Shown: positions 18,065 to 26,626, counted from the first letter of the stretch. The stretch is DNA of 64,000 nucleotides from CAYQJL01 sp964612295 (GCA_964612295.1 CAZTDY010000001.1:1-64000), one strand, 5' to 3'. Numbers and translations are program-made. The notes: generated by a model not told the origin, from the letters alone.

Positions 18065-18092
18065 AGTATAACCGATTTGGACTAGATTCCAA
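18065..18092 (-). promoter_or_regulatory. Sigma-70-type promoter for the Tat-exported DUF362 gene
   Basis: Read on the minus strand: TTGGAA (18092-18087), a 16-base spacer, TATACT (18070-18065), about 80 bases before the ATG at 17982. It lies in an AT-rich divergent gap with the RNase H gene. Confidence 0.6.
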
Positions 18093-18128
18093 TGCACCGA
18101 TCTGCAACCGAAGCTCGATGGGGGAAAA

Positions 18129-18773
18129 GTGGTCGTGAATTACCATCAGACGCCGATTCAATACGGTGTCAAACTCACTTTTGTGGACGGTACGGTCATC
18201 AACTGGTATCGGGACAGCAAACGCCATACCGTCCAGGTGGAGAAGAACCCCCTGGGCCACTCATTTCCGCGATTCGCAAAGGCGATCCAAGAGATCTTAG
18301 TTGCGTTCGATCCCTCCCGCACGACCGGTCCCCCCTGGGAGGATGACCAGGGCCGGCCGATGGGGGCGTTCGATGGCGGAAGTCGACCGAATCCAGGGCC
18401 CGGCGGGTGGGGCGTGGTGTTGCCGGACGGCCGGGAACTCTGCGGCGGCGAGATGAAGAGCACCAACAATCGGATGGAGTTGACCGGCGCCATCCAGCTC
18501 CTCAAAGGGACCTCGGGAGATTTGCGCGCCGTGGGTGACAGCAGTTATGTCATCAATGGGATCACCCGCTGGATCTTCGGGTGGCGCAAACGCAACTGGA
18601 AGACGGTGACCGGCAGCAATGTCGAGAACCGCGACCTCTGGGAGGAGCTGGCGAAACAGGCGCAGGGCAGGGACATCGTCTGGGAGCGAGTAGCCGGCCA
18701 TAGCGGCCACCTGCTCAACGAACGGTGCGACGAGCTGTGCGCCGCGGGCCGCCGGTCGATCGGGGCCGAGTAG
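18129..18773 (+). CDS. rnhA: Ribonuclease HI with an extra N-terminal segment
   Basis: Cleaves RNA in RNA-DNA hybrids. The RNase HI domain spans residues ~78-210, with catalytic residues Asp82 (FDGGSRPNPGPGGWG), Glu117 (NNRMELTGAI), Asp137 (VGDSSYVINGI) and the C-terminal GHSGHLLNERCDELC with its His and Asp. The first ~75 residues (KLTFVDGTVINWYRD onward) are not the usual hybrid-binding domain and match nothing I recognise. The start is taken as GTG 18129; a GTG two codons later is equally possible and no strong SD decides it. The gene is divergent from the DUF362 gene. Confidence 0.85.
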   Translation: MVVNYHQTPIQYGVKLTFVDGTVINWYRDSKRHTVQVEKNPLGHSFPRFAKAIQEILVAFDPSRTTGPPWEDDQGRPMGAFDGGSRPNPGPGGWGVVLPDGRELCGGEMKSTNNRMELTGAIQLLKGTSGDLRAVGDSSYVINGITRWIFGWRKRNWKTVTGSNVENRDLWEELAKQAQGRDIVWERVAGHSGHLLNERCDELCAAGRRSIGAE

Positions 18774-18778
18774 AGGCG

Positions 18779-18817
18779 GAAAAAAGGCGACCCTGGTCCC
18801 GCGGGAACCAGGGTCGC
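18779..18817 (-). terminator. Rho-independent terminator for the secreted-protein gene at 18863
   Basis: Inverted repeat GCGACCCTGGT (18787-18797) and ACCAGGGTCGC (18807-18817). Read on the minus strand the stem is followed by a run of T residues (the A run near 18780-18785). It lies about 45 bases past the stop of the minus-strand gene. Confidence 0.75.
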
Positions 18818-18862
18818 AATGCGATAACAACCTAGCTGCTAGATCGTCCTGCCTCTATGCCA

Positions 18863-19429
18863 CTAAGGGCAAATGTGAGTCCAGGCTTCACCGAAAGCGA
18901 TGAAGTCATCGAGGGCCGTTCCGCCATCATTGAAGAGGTCGGAGCAGCCGCCGATGGTCGGGCTGTAGTTGCTACCGAAGTAGATGAAGTCAGCCAGCCC
19001 AACTTCACCGTCGGCCGTCGGGGCCCAGTCAGCACTCTTGGCGTTCTGGTAGGTCCGAATCAGCGTACCGTTGGCGATGATCTGGAAAGCATCGCCGCCC
19101 TCGGTGCAGCCACCAGCCGAGACGTTGAACGTGATGTTACCGAACTCGTCGGTATTCCCGTCCAAGACCAGGTCGGGGCAGAAGAAGTGGTTACCCGGGA
19201 CCAAGAAGACCCCTTCGACGTACGCGTTCGGGATAGGCTCATTGTCACCATTGCGAATATTGCAGGTGAACTGAGCCGAGCCGTCAACGTTCGGGTCGGG
19301 GTAAGTCACAATGCCCAGAAAATCGTCGCAAGGGTCCACCGTGCAAAGATCGGGATCGGGAATCGTCGCCGACGCCGTCCCAACGATACACACCAGGCCG
19401 ATCACGACCGCTAGCACTGCATTCCTCAT
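18863..19429 (-). CDS. Small secreted protein, paralogue of the 15941-16567 product
   Basis: A 188-aa exported protein. Signal peptide MRNAVLAVVIGLVCIVGTASA is followed by an Ig-like domain (NEPIPNAYVEGVFL, FGNITFNVSAGGC) and a C-terminal repeat pair (DGEVGLADFIYFGSNY, GTALDDFIAFGEAW) ending WTHICP. The EF-hand loop in the second repeat is weaker than in its paralogue (DLFNDGGTALDD), so calcium binding is less likely. ATG 19429 is supported by AAGGAGG nine bases upstream; reading further upstream would replace the signal peptide with unrelated residues. It has its own strong promoter about 330 bases upstream and a terminator downstream. Function unknown. Confidence 0.7.
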   Translation of the reverse strand: MRNAVLAVVIGLVCIVGTASATIPDPDLCTVDPCDDFLGIVTYPDPNVDGSAQFTCNIRNGDNEPIPNAYVEGVFLVPGNHFFCPDLVLDGNTDEFGNITFNVSAGGCTEGGDAFQIIANGTLIRTYQNAKSADWAPTADGEVGLADFIYFGSNYSPTIGGCSDLFNDGGTALDDFIAFGEAWTHICP

Positions 19430-19758
19430 GATGCTAGTCCTCCTTTTAGCCTTCCGAGTCTGGGGTACTTGACCCCAAGTTGTTTTCCCGGGAGGCCGCA
19501 CCCAAGTTACAGAGAAACGAGTCACTGATCTCGCGAGCCTGGCAACCGGAGTGTGCATCCCGTTGACACTTACTAGCTCATTGCCGTTAGGCTCAGGGTG
19601 CTTGAAGTGTCGAAAGGTAAGATCGCGCGAGATCGCTTCTCCTTTTGCGAAACAACTCCCAAGGGCTGTTGCTCTCTCTCACTGCCCAACGAGATCTGTC
19701 ATCGCAAAGGGAGCCAAGCTCAGTGCACTCACCTCCGGTCCTTGTACCATCGCCTAGA
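19430..19758 (-). promoter_or_regulatory. Long 5' leader of the secreted-protein gene
   Basis: About 320 bases lie between the promoter at 19759-19788 and the ATG at 19429, with no convincing gene. A perfect hairpin, TGGGGT-acttg-ACCCCA (19461-19477), lies just upstream of the SD and could affect translation. I could not match the leader to any known riboswitch. Confidence 0.4.
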
Positions 19759-19788
19759 ATTATAGTGGTTTGGGGGTGAGCAGGTCAA
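19759..19788 (-). promoter_or_regulatory. Strong sigma-70-type promoter
   Basis: Minus strand: TTGACC (19788-19783), 18-base spacer, consensus TATAAT (19764-19759). This is one of the best promoter matches in the window. Confidence 0.65.
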
Positions 19789-19953
19789 GGGGGTAAGCTG
19801 CGCTCTACGCGGACAGTGAATTGCTTAACCCTGCTGCGTACACGATTTAGGATTGACAACGGAGCTAGGTATACGGAAGAAAACTCTCCCGAGAGAGACG
19901 CGCTCAGTGGCTGTCAGCAGCCACATTTCTCCAATCATTATTGCCCGAAGGCG

Positions 19954-21195
19954 CTAGCGGCCCGCTGCCGACCGCGCCATGGATGAGAGCCTGCTCGCGT
20001 AGCCGCTCCCTTGTGCGCGCAGTAGATCCAGGGTCTTCCGTCCCTCGGCGTATCTCCCGTCCGCGAAGTACATCATCCCGAGATTCAGATGCGCCAGCCC
20101 TTGGAGCGGCTCGAGGGCGATAGCTCTTTGCATGAGGGCTTCGGCCTCCGCGGGCCGGCTCAGGGAGTAGTAGAGTCCCCCCAAGTTGACGAGTGGCATG
20201 GCCCATTTGGGATCCGCATCGATCGCAGCCTGGAATGCTGCCTCGGCCTGCTCGTTCTTCCCCTGCTGGAAGTAGCATGAGCCGAGGTAGACATGTCCGC
20301 GGGCACTGCCGCGGTCGATTTTCAGGGCGTCTGCGTAGTAGGCCTCCGCGGCCGCGAAGTCCTTTTGAATCTGACAGGCCATTCCCCACTCGAGCAGGGG
20401 TGCGGCCTGATCGCGCTTGAGATCCATGGCCCGGGTCAGGTAGGGGAACGCGGTGTCGAAACGGCTGATACGAGCCAGGATGGCCCCCATGATCAATGAG
20501 CCGTCGGCGGAGGTCACCTCGGTCCAGGCGGCCTTGTCCTCGGGCTCTAAGCTGGCGAGCGATCCTCCCTCGTCGGGCGCGGCCATCATCTCGTAGACGC
20601 GATCGATGGGAACGGCGAACGCGACCTTGTCGGGGTCGGACTCGAGAATCTCGATCACGCCCACGGCCCGTCCCAGGGAATCCGCGTAGGGGAGGCCAGG
20701 CGAGATATCCCCCCAACAGGCCAGCAGGTCCCCGGCGCCCTCGATCTCCAACACGCTGACGAAGGTCATCTTGTAGGTGTCCTGTTTCACGGACGGGGGC
20801 AACGGGACCAGACCGTACTGCCGTTGGGCCAACATCAAGTGAGACCCTCGTCTCAGGGGCGGCACCTCCTGGGGAGATGTGAGGACGATCAGATCGTGGG
20901 CCGTATCGTGCGCGACATACTCGGTCGTCTCGAACACCTCACCACCCTGGACCCGGATGAAGACGCGTTCCGCGCCGCTGACGAGCTGTTGGCAGGTGAT
21001 GATGCCTTCCACGCCTTCAAGCGCGAAGCCGTACGCCCGCGAGTGGGGTTGGCCGGGGCGGTGAACCTGCATCTCCACGACCCCCCGGCGAACCTCGGAC
21101 CAGTCGGGGCTGATGACAGCCTGGGCCAGGGCCGTGCCGGTCAGGCAGCCGAGGGCCAGTAGAGTGCCGAGAAGAAACACCAAGCGAGAGCTCAT
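19954..21195 (-). CDS. Exported trypsin-like pseudoprotease with C-terminal TPR repeats
   Basis: A 413-aa exported protein. A signal peptide (~1-24) leads into a DegP/trypsin-like beta domain (~30-220). The catalytic His site reads GIITCQQLVSG where active members have a TNxHV-type motif, and the Ser site reads GDISPGLPYADS in place of GNSGGP; the middle Asp (AHDTAHDLIVL) is kept. It is therefore probably inactive and used for binding. Residues ~245-405 hold four or five TPR repeats (AEAYYADALKIDRGSARGHV, LGGLYYSLSRPAEAEALMQR). ATG 21195 has GGGGAGGTGAGC directly upstream. It is probably a periplasmic scaffold. Confidence 0.75.
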   Translation of the reverse strand: MSSRLVFLLGTLLALGCLTGTALAQAVISPDWSEVRRGVVEMQVHRPGQPHSRAYGFALEGVEGIITCQQLVSGAERVFIRVQGGEVFETTEYVAHDTAHDLIVLTSPQEVPPLRRGSHLMLAQRQYGLVPLPPSVKQDTYKMTFVSVLEIEGAGDLLACWGDISPGLPYADSLGRAVGVIEILESDPDKVAFAVPIDRVYEMMAAPDEGGSLASLEPEDKAAWTEVTSADGSLIMGAILARISRFDTAFPYLTRAMDLKRDQAAPLLEWGMACQIQKDFAAAEAYYADALKIDRGSARGHVYLGSCYFQQGKNEQAEAAFQAAIDADPKWAMPLVNLGGLYYSLSRPAEAEALMQRAIALEPLQGLAHLNLGMMYFADGRYAEGRKTLDLLRAQGSGYASRLSSMARSAAGR

Positions 21196-21471
21196 GCTCA
21201 CCTCCCCATGGATCGAAAGCGGGCTATTCCAATCGGGGGTTTCTCTTTGACGCCGAATCCACCCCCCACCTCCCTCCAATCGTAGAAACTCCCTCTCTTC
21301 TACAGGTTCGATGGGGCTCTCAGCAAGAGCTTCATCCCCGAGGGCCTCGATGCTAAGATGCAGCGAGCTTCAACCGATCATGGAAAGGGAGGTTGGAGCC
21401 AAGTGCCCTGATGGGGCTTGATCCTCGCCGCCGGGCTCCGGCGGCCAGTTCAAACAGGGAGGTTACCGCAA

Positions 21472-22482
21472 ATGAGTGTCCGCGTTGGCCTAATGGGCTT
21501 CGGGCGGATCGGCCGCAATCTCTTCCGCATCTCACGGAAGATGCCTGACATTGACATCGCTGTGATCAATGATATCGCCGATCCCAAAGGACTCGAATAT
21601 CTGCTCCGGTTCGATACCGTTCACGGACGTTTCAACGAGCCGTTCACGGTGTCGGACGGTTTCATGTACATCGGCGGCAAACAGATCCGAATGCTCCAGG
21701 AAAAGGAACCCGGCGATGTGCCCTGGGCTCAGTACGGCGTGCAGATCGTCATCGAGGCGACCGGCCGCTACCGCACCCGTCAGTGGCTCCTCAAGCATCT
21801 GGAGAGCGGTGCGCAGAAGGTGATCCTCACCGTGCCGCCCGCCACCCAGGAAGACGTGGACCTGACGATGGTCTCGGGCGTCAATGACGAGATGCTCAAA
21901 CCGGAACATCGGATGGTATCGAACGGGTCCTGCACCTCCAACGCGGTGGCCCCGATCGTCAAGATCCTGAACGACGGGTTCGGCATCCAACATGCCTACA
22001 TGACCACGGTCCATGCCTACACGAACGATCAGCGGTTGGCGGACGTTCCGCACGATGAGATGCGGCGTTCGCGGGCTGCGGCCGAAAACATCATCCCCGC
22101 CTCGACCTGGTCACCGTTAGCGGTTGAACAGATTGTCCCGGAGATGAAGGGCAAGATGGCCGGCATCGCCATGAACGTCCCGGTGCCCGACGGCAGTGTC
22201 GTCGATCTGGTGACGGTGACCGAACGAAGCGCGACAGCGGAGGCCGTCAACAACCTGGTCTGGAGCGCGGCGCAGAGCAGATACAAGAATGTCGTCGAGT
22301 ACGCAGACCAACCGATCGTCTCGAGTGATGTCATTGGCAACTCGCATTCGGCGATCTTTGATTCCATCGCCACCATGATCGCAGGTGAGAACATGGTCAA
22401 GACACTCACCTGGTACGACAACGGCTGGGGCTATGCCGCCCGGGTTGTCGAGCTCATTCAGGCAATGGCGAAGTGGTGGTAG
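21472..22482 (+). CDS. Divergent glyceraldehyde-3-phosphate dehydrogenase paralogue
   Basis: A 336-aa GAPDH-fold protein. The NAD-binding start is VRVGLMGFGRIGRNLF. The catalytic Cys154 (SNGSCTSN) and His181 (TTVHAYTNDQ) are present. However, the usual TTGA substrate-phosphate loop is replaced by STWSPLAV (residues 211-218), the phosphate-binding Arg is Asn235 (MNVPVPDG), and the C-terminal WYDNEWGY reads WYDNGWGY. These changes suggest a different aldehyde substrate or a reduced activity (inference). ATG 21472 has GGGAGG nine bases upstream. A canonical GAPDH follows 28 bases later, so the two are co-transcribed. Confidence 0.85.
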   Translation: MSVRVGLMGFGRIGRNLFRISRKMPDIDIAVINDIADPKGLEYLLRFDTVHGRFNEPFTVSDGFMYIGGKQIRMLQEKEPGDVPWAQYGVQIVIEATGRYRTRQWLLKHLESGAQKVILTVPPATQEDVDLTMVSGVNDEMLKPEHRMVSNGSCTSNAVAPIVKILNDGFGIQHAYMTTVHAYTNDQRLADVPHDEMRRSRAAAENIIPASTWSPLAVEQIVPEMKGKMAGIAMNVPVPDGSVVDLVTVTERSATAEAVNNLVWSAAQSRYKNVVEYADQPIVSSDVIGNSHSAIFDSIATMIAGENMVKTLTWYDNGWGYAARVVELIQAMAKWW

Positions 22483-22510
22483 AGGGGCTCGTGGAAGAGG
22501 AGGTCTCGTG

Positions 22511-23512
22511 ATGCGCATAGCCATCAACGGGTTTGGAAGAATCGGACGCTCAGTGCTCAGGATCTTGAGCGAGCGCAAAGATATCGAAGTCGTGGCGATC
22601 AATGATATCGCCGACAACAAGGGACTGGTCTATCTCTTCAAGTACGACACCGTGATGGGGACGTTCAAGGGGACGATGGGCCTCGAGAACAACAACTTCA
22701 AGGTGAACGATCACAGCATCCGCATGACCGCCATCCGCGAGATCGAAGAGCTTCCCTGGAAGGAACTCGGAGTGGATGTCGTGGTGGAGGCGACCGGCAG
22801 GTTCCGCAAGCGGGCAATGATCGCCGAGCACCTGAAGGCCGGTGCGAAGAAGGTCATTCTCACCGTGCCCTCCCAGGATGAAATCGACGCCACGGTGGTG
22901 CTGGGCGTCAATGATGAGGTTCTGAAGCCGGAACACGAGATCATCTCGAATGCCTCCTGCACCACCAACTGCCTGGCACCCCTGGCCATGGTCCTGCACG
23001 AAAAGTTCGGGATCGTCAAGGGCGTTATGACCACGGTCCATGCTTATACGAACGACCAACGCCTGGCCGATGTCCCCCATAAGGACCTGAGGCGTTCGCG
23101 CGCGGCGGCCGAGAACATCATCCCGACCACGACCGGTGCGGCTCGGGCGGTGGGGAAGGTCCTGCCCGATCTGGCCGGCAAGCTGGACGGTATGGCGATG
23201 CGCGTACCGGTGCCGGATGGGTCCACCGTGGATTTGGTCACGGAGATGGCCTGCGACGTGACGGCCGAGGACATCAACAAGGCCGTGCGAGAGGCGGCCG
23301 AGGGTCCGCTGAAACAGATCCTCGAGTTCTGCGATGAGCCGATCGTCTCGAGCGACGTGATCGGCAATTCGCATTCCTCGATCTTCGACTCGCTTCTCAC
23401 CCAGGTGCTGGGCGGACGCCTGCTCAAGACGGTCTCCTGGTATGACAACGAGTGGGGTTACTCCTGCCGGGTCGTCGATCTGATGGCGAGGCTGGAAAAG
23501 ATGATCGGCTAG
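22511..23512 (+). CDS. gap: Glyceraldehyde-3-phosphate dehydrogenase, type I
   Basis: Cytoplasmic glycolytic/gluconeogenic enzyme converting glyceraldehyde 3-phosphate, NAD and phosphate to 1,3-bisphosphoglycerate; 333 aa, the usual length. It has MRIAINGFGRIGRSVLR, catalytic Cys150 (SNASCTTNCLAP), His177 (VHAYTNDQRL), TTGA at 207-210, and Arg231 in MRVPVPDGS, all canonical. ATG 22511 follows AGGAGG; a GTG one codon earlier is less likely. It is the second gene of a tandem GAPDH pair and is closed by a strong terminator (23540-23582). Confidence 0.96.
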   Translation: MRIAINGFGRIGRSVLRILSERKDIEVVAINDIADNKGLVYLFKYDTVMGTFKGTMGLENNNFKVNDHSIRMTAIREIEELPWKELGVDVVVEATGRFRKRAMIAEHLKAGAKKVILTVPSQDEIDATVVLGVNDEVLKPEHEIISNASCTTNCLAPLAMVLHEKFGIVKGVMTTVHAYTNDQRLADVPHKDLRRSRAAAENIIPTTTGAARAVGKVLPDLAGKLDGMAMRVPVPDGSTVDLVTEMACDVTAEDINKAVREAAEGPLKQILEFCDEPIVSSDVIGNSHSSIFDSLLTQVLGGRLLKTVSWYDNEWGYSCRVVDLMARLEKMIG

Positions 23513-23539
23513 TCTCCAGATCCCGTGCTGACTTGTCCC

Positions 23540-23582
23540 GAACCGGCCGGCGGCGTACGATGCCCCGGTCGGTTCTTTTTTT
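23540..23582 (+). terminator. Rho-independent terminator after the GAPDH pair
   Basis: GAACCGGCCGG (23540-23550), 14-base loop, CCGGTCGGTTC (23565-23575, one wobble pair), then seven T residues. Confidence 0.85.
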
Positions 23583-23610
23583 GGGGCCATCCAGGTGGAG
23601 GAGAAGACCC

Positions 23611-24396
23611 GTGAGTTCACCGTCCGGTTCGGGGGAGCACCTCTCCAGCGATCTCGACCCTGCGGGGATTCCGGTCTTCATTCTCGCGGGTGGGCGGGGC
23701 ACCCGGCTCGCAGGGCTGGCCGACGAGCCCAAGTCGGTCGTGCCCGTGGGCGGCCGTCCATTTCTGCTCTATTTGCTGGGCTCCCTCCATCGCGAAGGAT
23801 TCCGGGCGATTCACCTCCTGACCGGGTACCGCAGCGAGCGCATCGAAGAGGTGCTGGCCGAACAGCGTTCGGGGCGTGCGGCGGAGATCTTGGCCGATCT
23901 GAAGATCAGCTTTCTGCCGGAGAGTTCTCCTCAGGGCACCGGCGGAGCCCTGAGGCCGGTCAGGGATCTGGTCTCCAACGTCGCACTGCTTCTGAACGGG
24001 GACTCCTACTGCGCGGCCTCCTACACGGACCTCCTGGCCCAGCACCTTCGGACCCAGGCTGCCGTGAGCCTGACCGTGGTGCAGACTCAGGATGCCGGTG
24101 ACTATGGGCGGGTTCTGGTCGAGGAGTGCTCCGGGCGCGTGACCGGCTTCGCGGAGAAGGCGTCCGCGGGCCCGGCCTGGATCAACGCGGGTGTCTATGC
24201 CCTCACGAGGCGTTTCCTGGAGTCGATTCCCGCCCGCCCCGGCAGCCTCGAGAAGGAGATCCTGCCCGGTTGGGTGGACCGCCGGGAGGTGACCGCGCTG
24301 CTGAGCACTGCTTACTTCCGGGACATCGGAACCCCCGAGCGACTGGCGGCCGCCGAAGCCGAGTTCCCGCCCGATGGTTTGGCGGGGCTTGTGTAG
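23611..24396 (+). CDS. hddC: Sugar-1-phosphate nucleotidyltransferase, probably heptose-1-phosphate guanylyltransferase
   Basis: A 261-aa NTP transferase. The signature IPVFILAGGRGTRLAGL near residue 21 binds the nucleotide; DEPKSVVPVGGRPFLLYLL and LLNGDSYCAAS (metal-binding Asp) are typical of this family. GTG 23611 is chosen because GGAGGAG lies eight bases upstream. Specificity for D-glycero-alpha-D-manno-heptose 1-phosphate is inferred from the neighbours hddA and gmhA. It would make the activated GDP-heptose used by glycosyltransferases. Confidence 0.8.
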   Translation: MSSPSGSGEHLSSDLDPAGIPVFILAGGRGTRLAGLADEPKSVVPVGGRPFLLYLLGSLHREGFRAIHLLTGYRSERIEEVLAEQRSGRAAEILADLKISFLPESSPQGTGGALRPVRDLVSNVALLLNGDSYCAASYTDLLAQHLRTQAAVSLTVVQTQDAGDYGRVLVEECSGRVTGFAEKASAGPAWINAGVYALTRRFLESIPARPGSLEKEILPGWVDRREVTALLSTAYFRDIGTPERLAAAEAEFPPDGLAGLV

Positions 24397-24464
24397 TCGA
24401 CCGTTTTCCCTCATCTTTACCCGGTTGATGGAGCGAGGCCCCGAAGGAGGGGAACAGAGAGACC

Positions 24465-25484
24465 ATGGTTTTTCGCGCGAAAGCACCTCTTCGAATCAGC
24501 TTCTGCGGCGGGGGCACCGATGTGTCCCCCTATCCGGAGGAGAAGGGTGGCTGTGTTCTGTCCAGCACCATCGATCACTATGCCTGGGCGAGCGTGTCAC
24601 CCCGCGAGGGCGAGTCTCTCCGGATCAGCTCTCTCGACTACGATTTGAGCCGATCCTACCCGCTCGGCCCCCTCGCGTACGATGGGGAGCTGGATCTCGC
24701 CAAAGGCGTCCTGAACCATTTCGCCGAGGCGCAGGGCGGACTGCCGTCGGGGGCCGATGTCCTGACCCACAGTGACGCGCCGCCGGGGAGCGGCCTGGGG
24801 TCCTCCTCGACCATGGTGGCGACCTTGGTCGGCGGCGTCTCTGACTGGCTCGGCGTGCCCATGACCCACTACGAGATCGCCGAGACGACCTACAAGATCG
24901 AACGGCTGGACGTGAAGCTGAGCGGCGGGCTCCAGGATCAGTACGCCGCGACCTTCGGCGGTTTCAATTTCATCGAGTTTTTCGGCGACCACGTGATCGT
25001 CAACCCGCTGCGGATTCCGCGCGAGGTGATCAACGAGCTCGAATACCATCTGCTCTTGGTTTTCACCGGCGGGACCCGGGTATCGGCCCGCATCGTCGAC
25101 ACGCAGATGGAACGTTACCGGCAGGGAGTGGACGACGCCGTTTCGGGTCTCGATCGGCTCAAGGCACTGACGACCGAGCTCAAGGGGTTGCTCTTGCGTC
25201 AGCGACTGGATGATTTCGGTTGCCTGCTGCACGAGGCCTGGCAAACCAAGAAACAGCTGGCCGAGGCTATCACCACCGACGCGATCGATGAGCTCTACGC
25301 CCATGCCCGCGACGCGGGCGCTCTGGGAGGCAAGATTCTGGGGGCCGGCGGCGGGGGGCATCTGTTGCTCTACTGCCCGGTGGAGAAGAAGCAGACGATC
25401 GCCTCCGAGATGGAACGCCTCGGCGGCAAGATCGTGCCGTTTGCCTTCGAGGAAAGGGGTCTTCAGACCTGGCGGGTGCGATGA
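24465..25484 (+). CDS. hddA: D-glycero-D-manno-heptose 7-phosphate 1-kinase (GHMP kinase)
   Basis: A 339-aa GHMP-family kinase. The N-terminal KAPLRISFCGGGTDVSPYP is characteristic of HddA-type kinases; the ATP-binding glycine loop is SDAPPGSGLGSSSTMVA near residue 105; and the C-terminal GKILGAGGGGHLLLYC is the GHMP motif 3. It phosphorylates heptose 7-phosphate at C1, the step before nucleotidyl transfer. The stop overlaps the ATG of the next glycosyltransferase (ATGA). gmhA lies two genes on; the phosphatase gmhB is not in the window. Confidence 0.88.
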   Translation: MVFRAKAPLRISFCGGGTDVSPYPEEKGGCVLSSTIDHYAWASVSPREGESLRISSLDYDLSRSYPLGPLAYDGELDLAKGVLNHFAEAQGGLPSGADVLTHSDAPPGSGLGSSSTMVATLVGGVSDWLGVPMTHYEIAETTYKIERLDVKLSGGLQDQYAATFGGFNFIEFFGDHVIVNPLRIPREVINELEYHLLLVFTGGTRVSARIVDTQMERYRQGVDDAVSGLDRLKALTTELKGLLLRQRLDDFGCLLHEAWQTKKQLAEAITTDAIDELYAHARDAGALGGKILGAGGGGHLLLYCPVEKKQTIASEMERLGGKIVPFAFEERGLQTWRVR

Positions 25485-26626
25485 AGATCGTCTTCATAGG
25501 GACCTGTTTTCCCATGCGGGGGGGGCTGGCCCAGTTCAACGCGATTCTGGCCAGAGAGCTGTCGAAACGCCACGAGATCGCCTTCCTGTCTTTCAGCCGC
25601 CAGTATCCCGATCTCTTCTTTCCCGGGAAGACGCAGTTCGTCACGGAAGAGGAAGCCGCCAGGGCCGCGCAATTCCCGGCCGATCCGGTTCTGGATTCGA
25701 TCAACCCGATCAGCTGGTGGAGAACGGCCAGACGGGCGGCGGCCAAAAAGCCCGACCTCATCATTTTTAAGTACTGGATGCCTTTCTTCGCCCCCGCCTT
25801 CGGGACCATTTCCCGATGGATCAAACGCTGGAGTGGAGCCCGCGTGCTCTTTGTCTGCGACAACATCGTGCCCCACGAACGCCGTCCGTTCGACGGGCTC
25901 CTGACCCGCTACGCGGTTTCCCCCGTCGATGCGTTTGTCACCATGTCCGCCTCCGTGAGCGAAGACCTGCAGAAGGTCAAGCCGGGGGCGAAGTGGGAAC
26001 TCGTTCCCCATCCGGTCTACGACCTGTTCGGCGAGCGGGTGGACAAGCAGGCCGCGCTCGAGACGCTCGGCCTTCCGGACGGCGACTGGATTCTCTTCTT
26101 CGGCTACATTCGGCGCTACAAGGGGTTGGATCTGTTGATCGAATCGCTTCCCAAGGTGCGCACGCGCCGCGACGTGAGGCTCCTGGTGGCCGGCGAGTTC
26201 TACGACAATGAGGAGCGCTATCGGGACCTGGTGAGAGAGCACGGCGTGGAAGACGCGGTCGTCTTCCGCAGTGACTACATTCCCGAGGATCAGGTGGCGA
26301 CCTACTTCTCCGCCATCGACGTGGTCACGCTTCCCTACCACAGCGCCACGCAAAGCGGCATTATCCAGGTGGCGTATCATCTGGATACGCCGGTGATCTG
26401 TACCGATGTGGGCGGGCTTGGCGAGGTCGTCCTGGACCAAAAAACCGGCTTTGTGGTACCACCTGAAGATCCCCAGGCGGTCGCTGACGCTATCTTGCGT
26501 TTCTACGACGAAGATTGGGGAGAACGAATGCGACGCCAGGTTGAAATCGAGAAGGCCAAGTACTCTTGGGACCGGCTGGTCGAGGCGATCGAGCGATTGT
26601 CCTCCAAGGCCGGCGGATCACGGTGA
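25481..26626 (+). CDS. Family 4 glycosyltransferase
   Basis: A 381-aa GT-B transferase. It begins MKIVFIGTCFPMRGGLAQFN, an N-terminal domain with the acceptor-side Gly-Gly loop. The donor domain has WILFFGYIRRYKGLDLLIES and SATQSGIIQVAYHLDTPVIC, then the TDVGGLGEVV sugar-nucleotide binding segment with the E of the EX7E-type motif. Because it is sandwiched between hddA and gmhA and overlaps hddA, it may transfer heptose from GDP-heptose to a surface glycan; this is inference. The acceptor is unknown. Confidence 0.83.
   Translation: MKIVFIGTCFPMRGGLAQFNAILARELSKRHEIAFLSFSRQYPDLFFPGKTQFVTEEEAARAAQFPADPVLDSINPISWWRTARRAAAKKPDLIIFKYWMPFFAPAFGTISRWIKRWSGARVLFVCDNIVPHERRPFDGLLTRYAVSPVDAFVTMSASVSEDLQKVKPGAKWELVPHPVYDLFGERVDKQAALETLGLPDGDWILFFGYIRRYKGLDLLIESLPKVRTRRDVRLLVAGEFYDNEERYRDLVREHGVEDAVVFRSDYIPEDQVATYFSAIDVVTLPYHSATQSGIIQVAYHLDTPVICTDVGGLGEVVLDQKTGFVVPPEDPQAVADAILRFYDEDWGERMRRQVEIEKAKYSWDRLVEAIERLSSKAGGSR

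Noticed and set aside
19430..19758. Riboswitch (c-di-GMP or cobalamin) in the long leader
   Set aside because: None of the conserved core motifs of those classes is present; only a short hairpin near the SD is visible.
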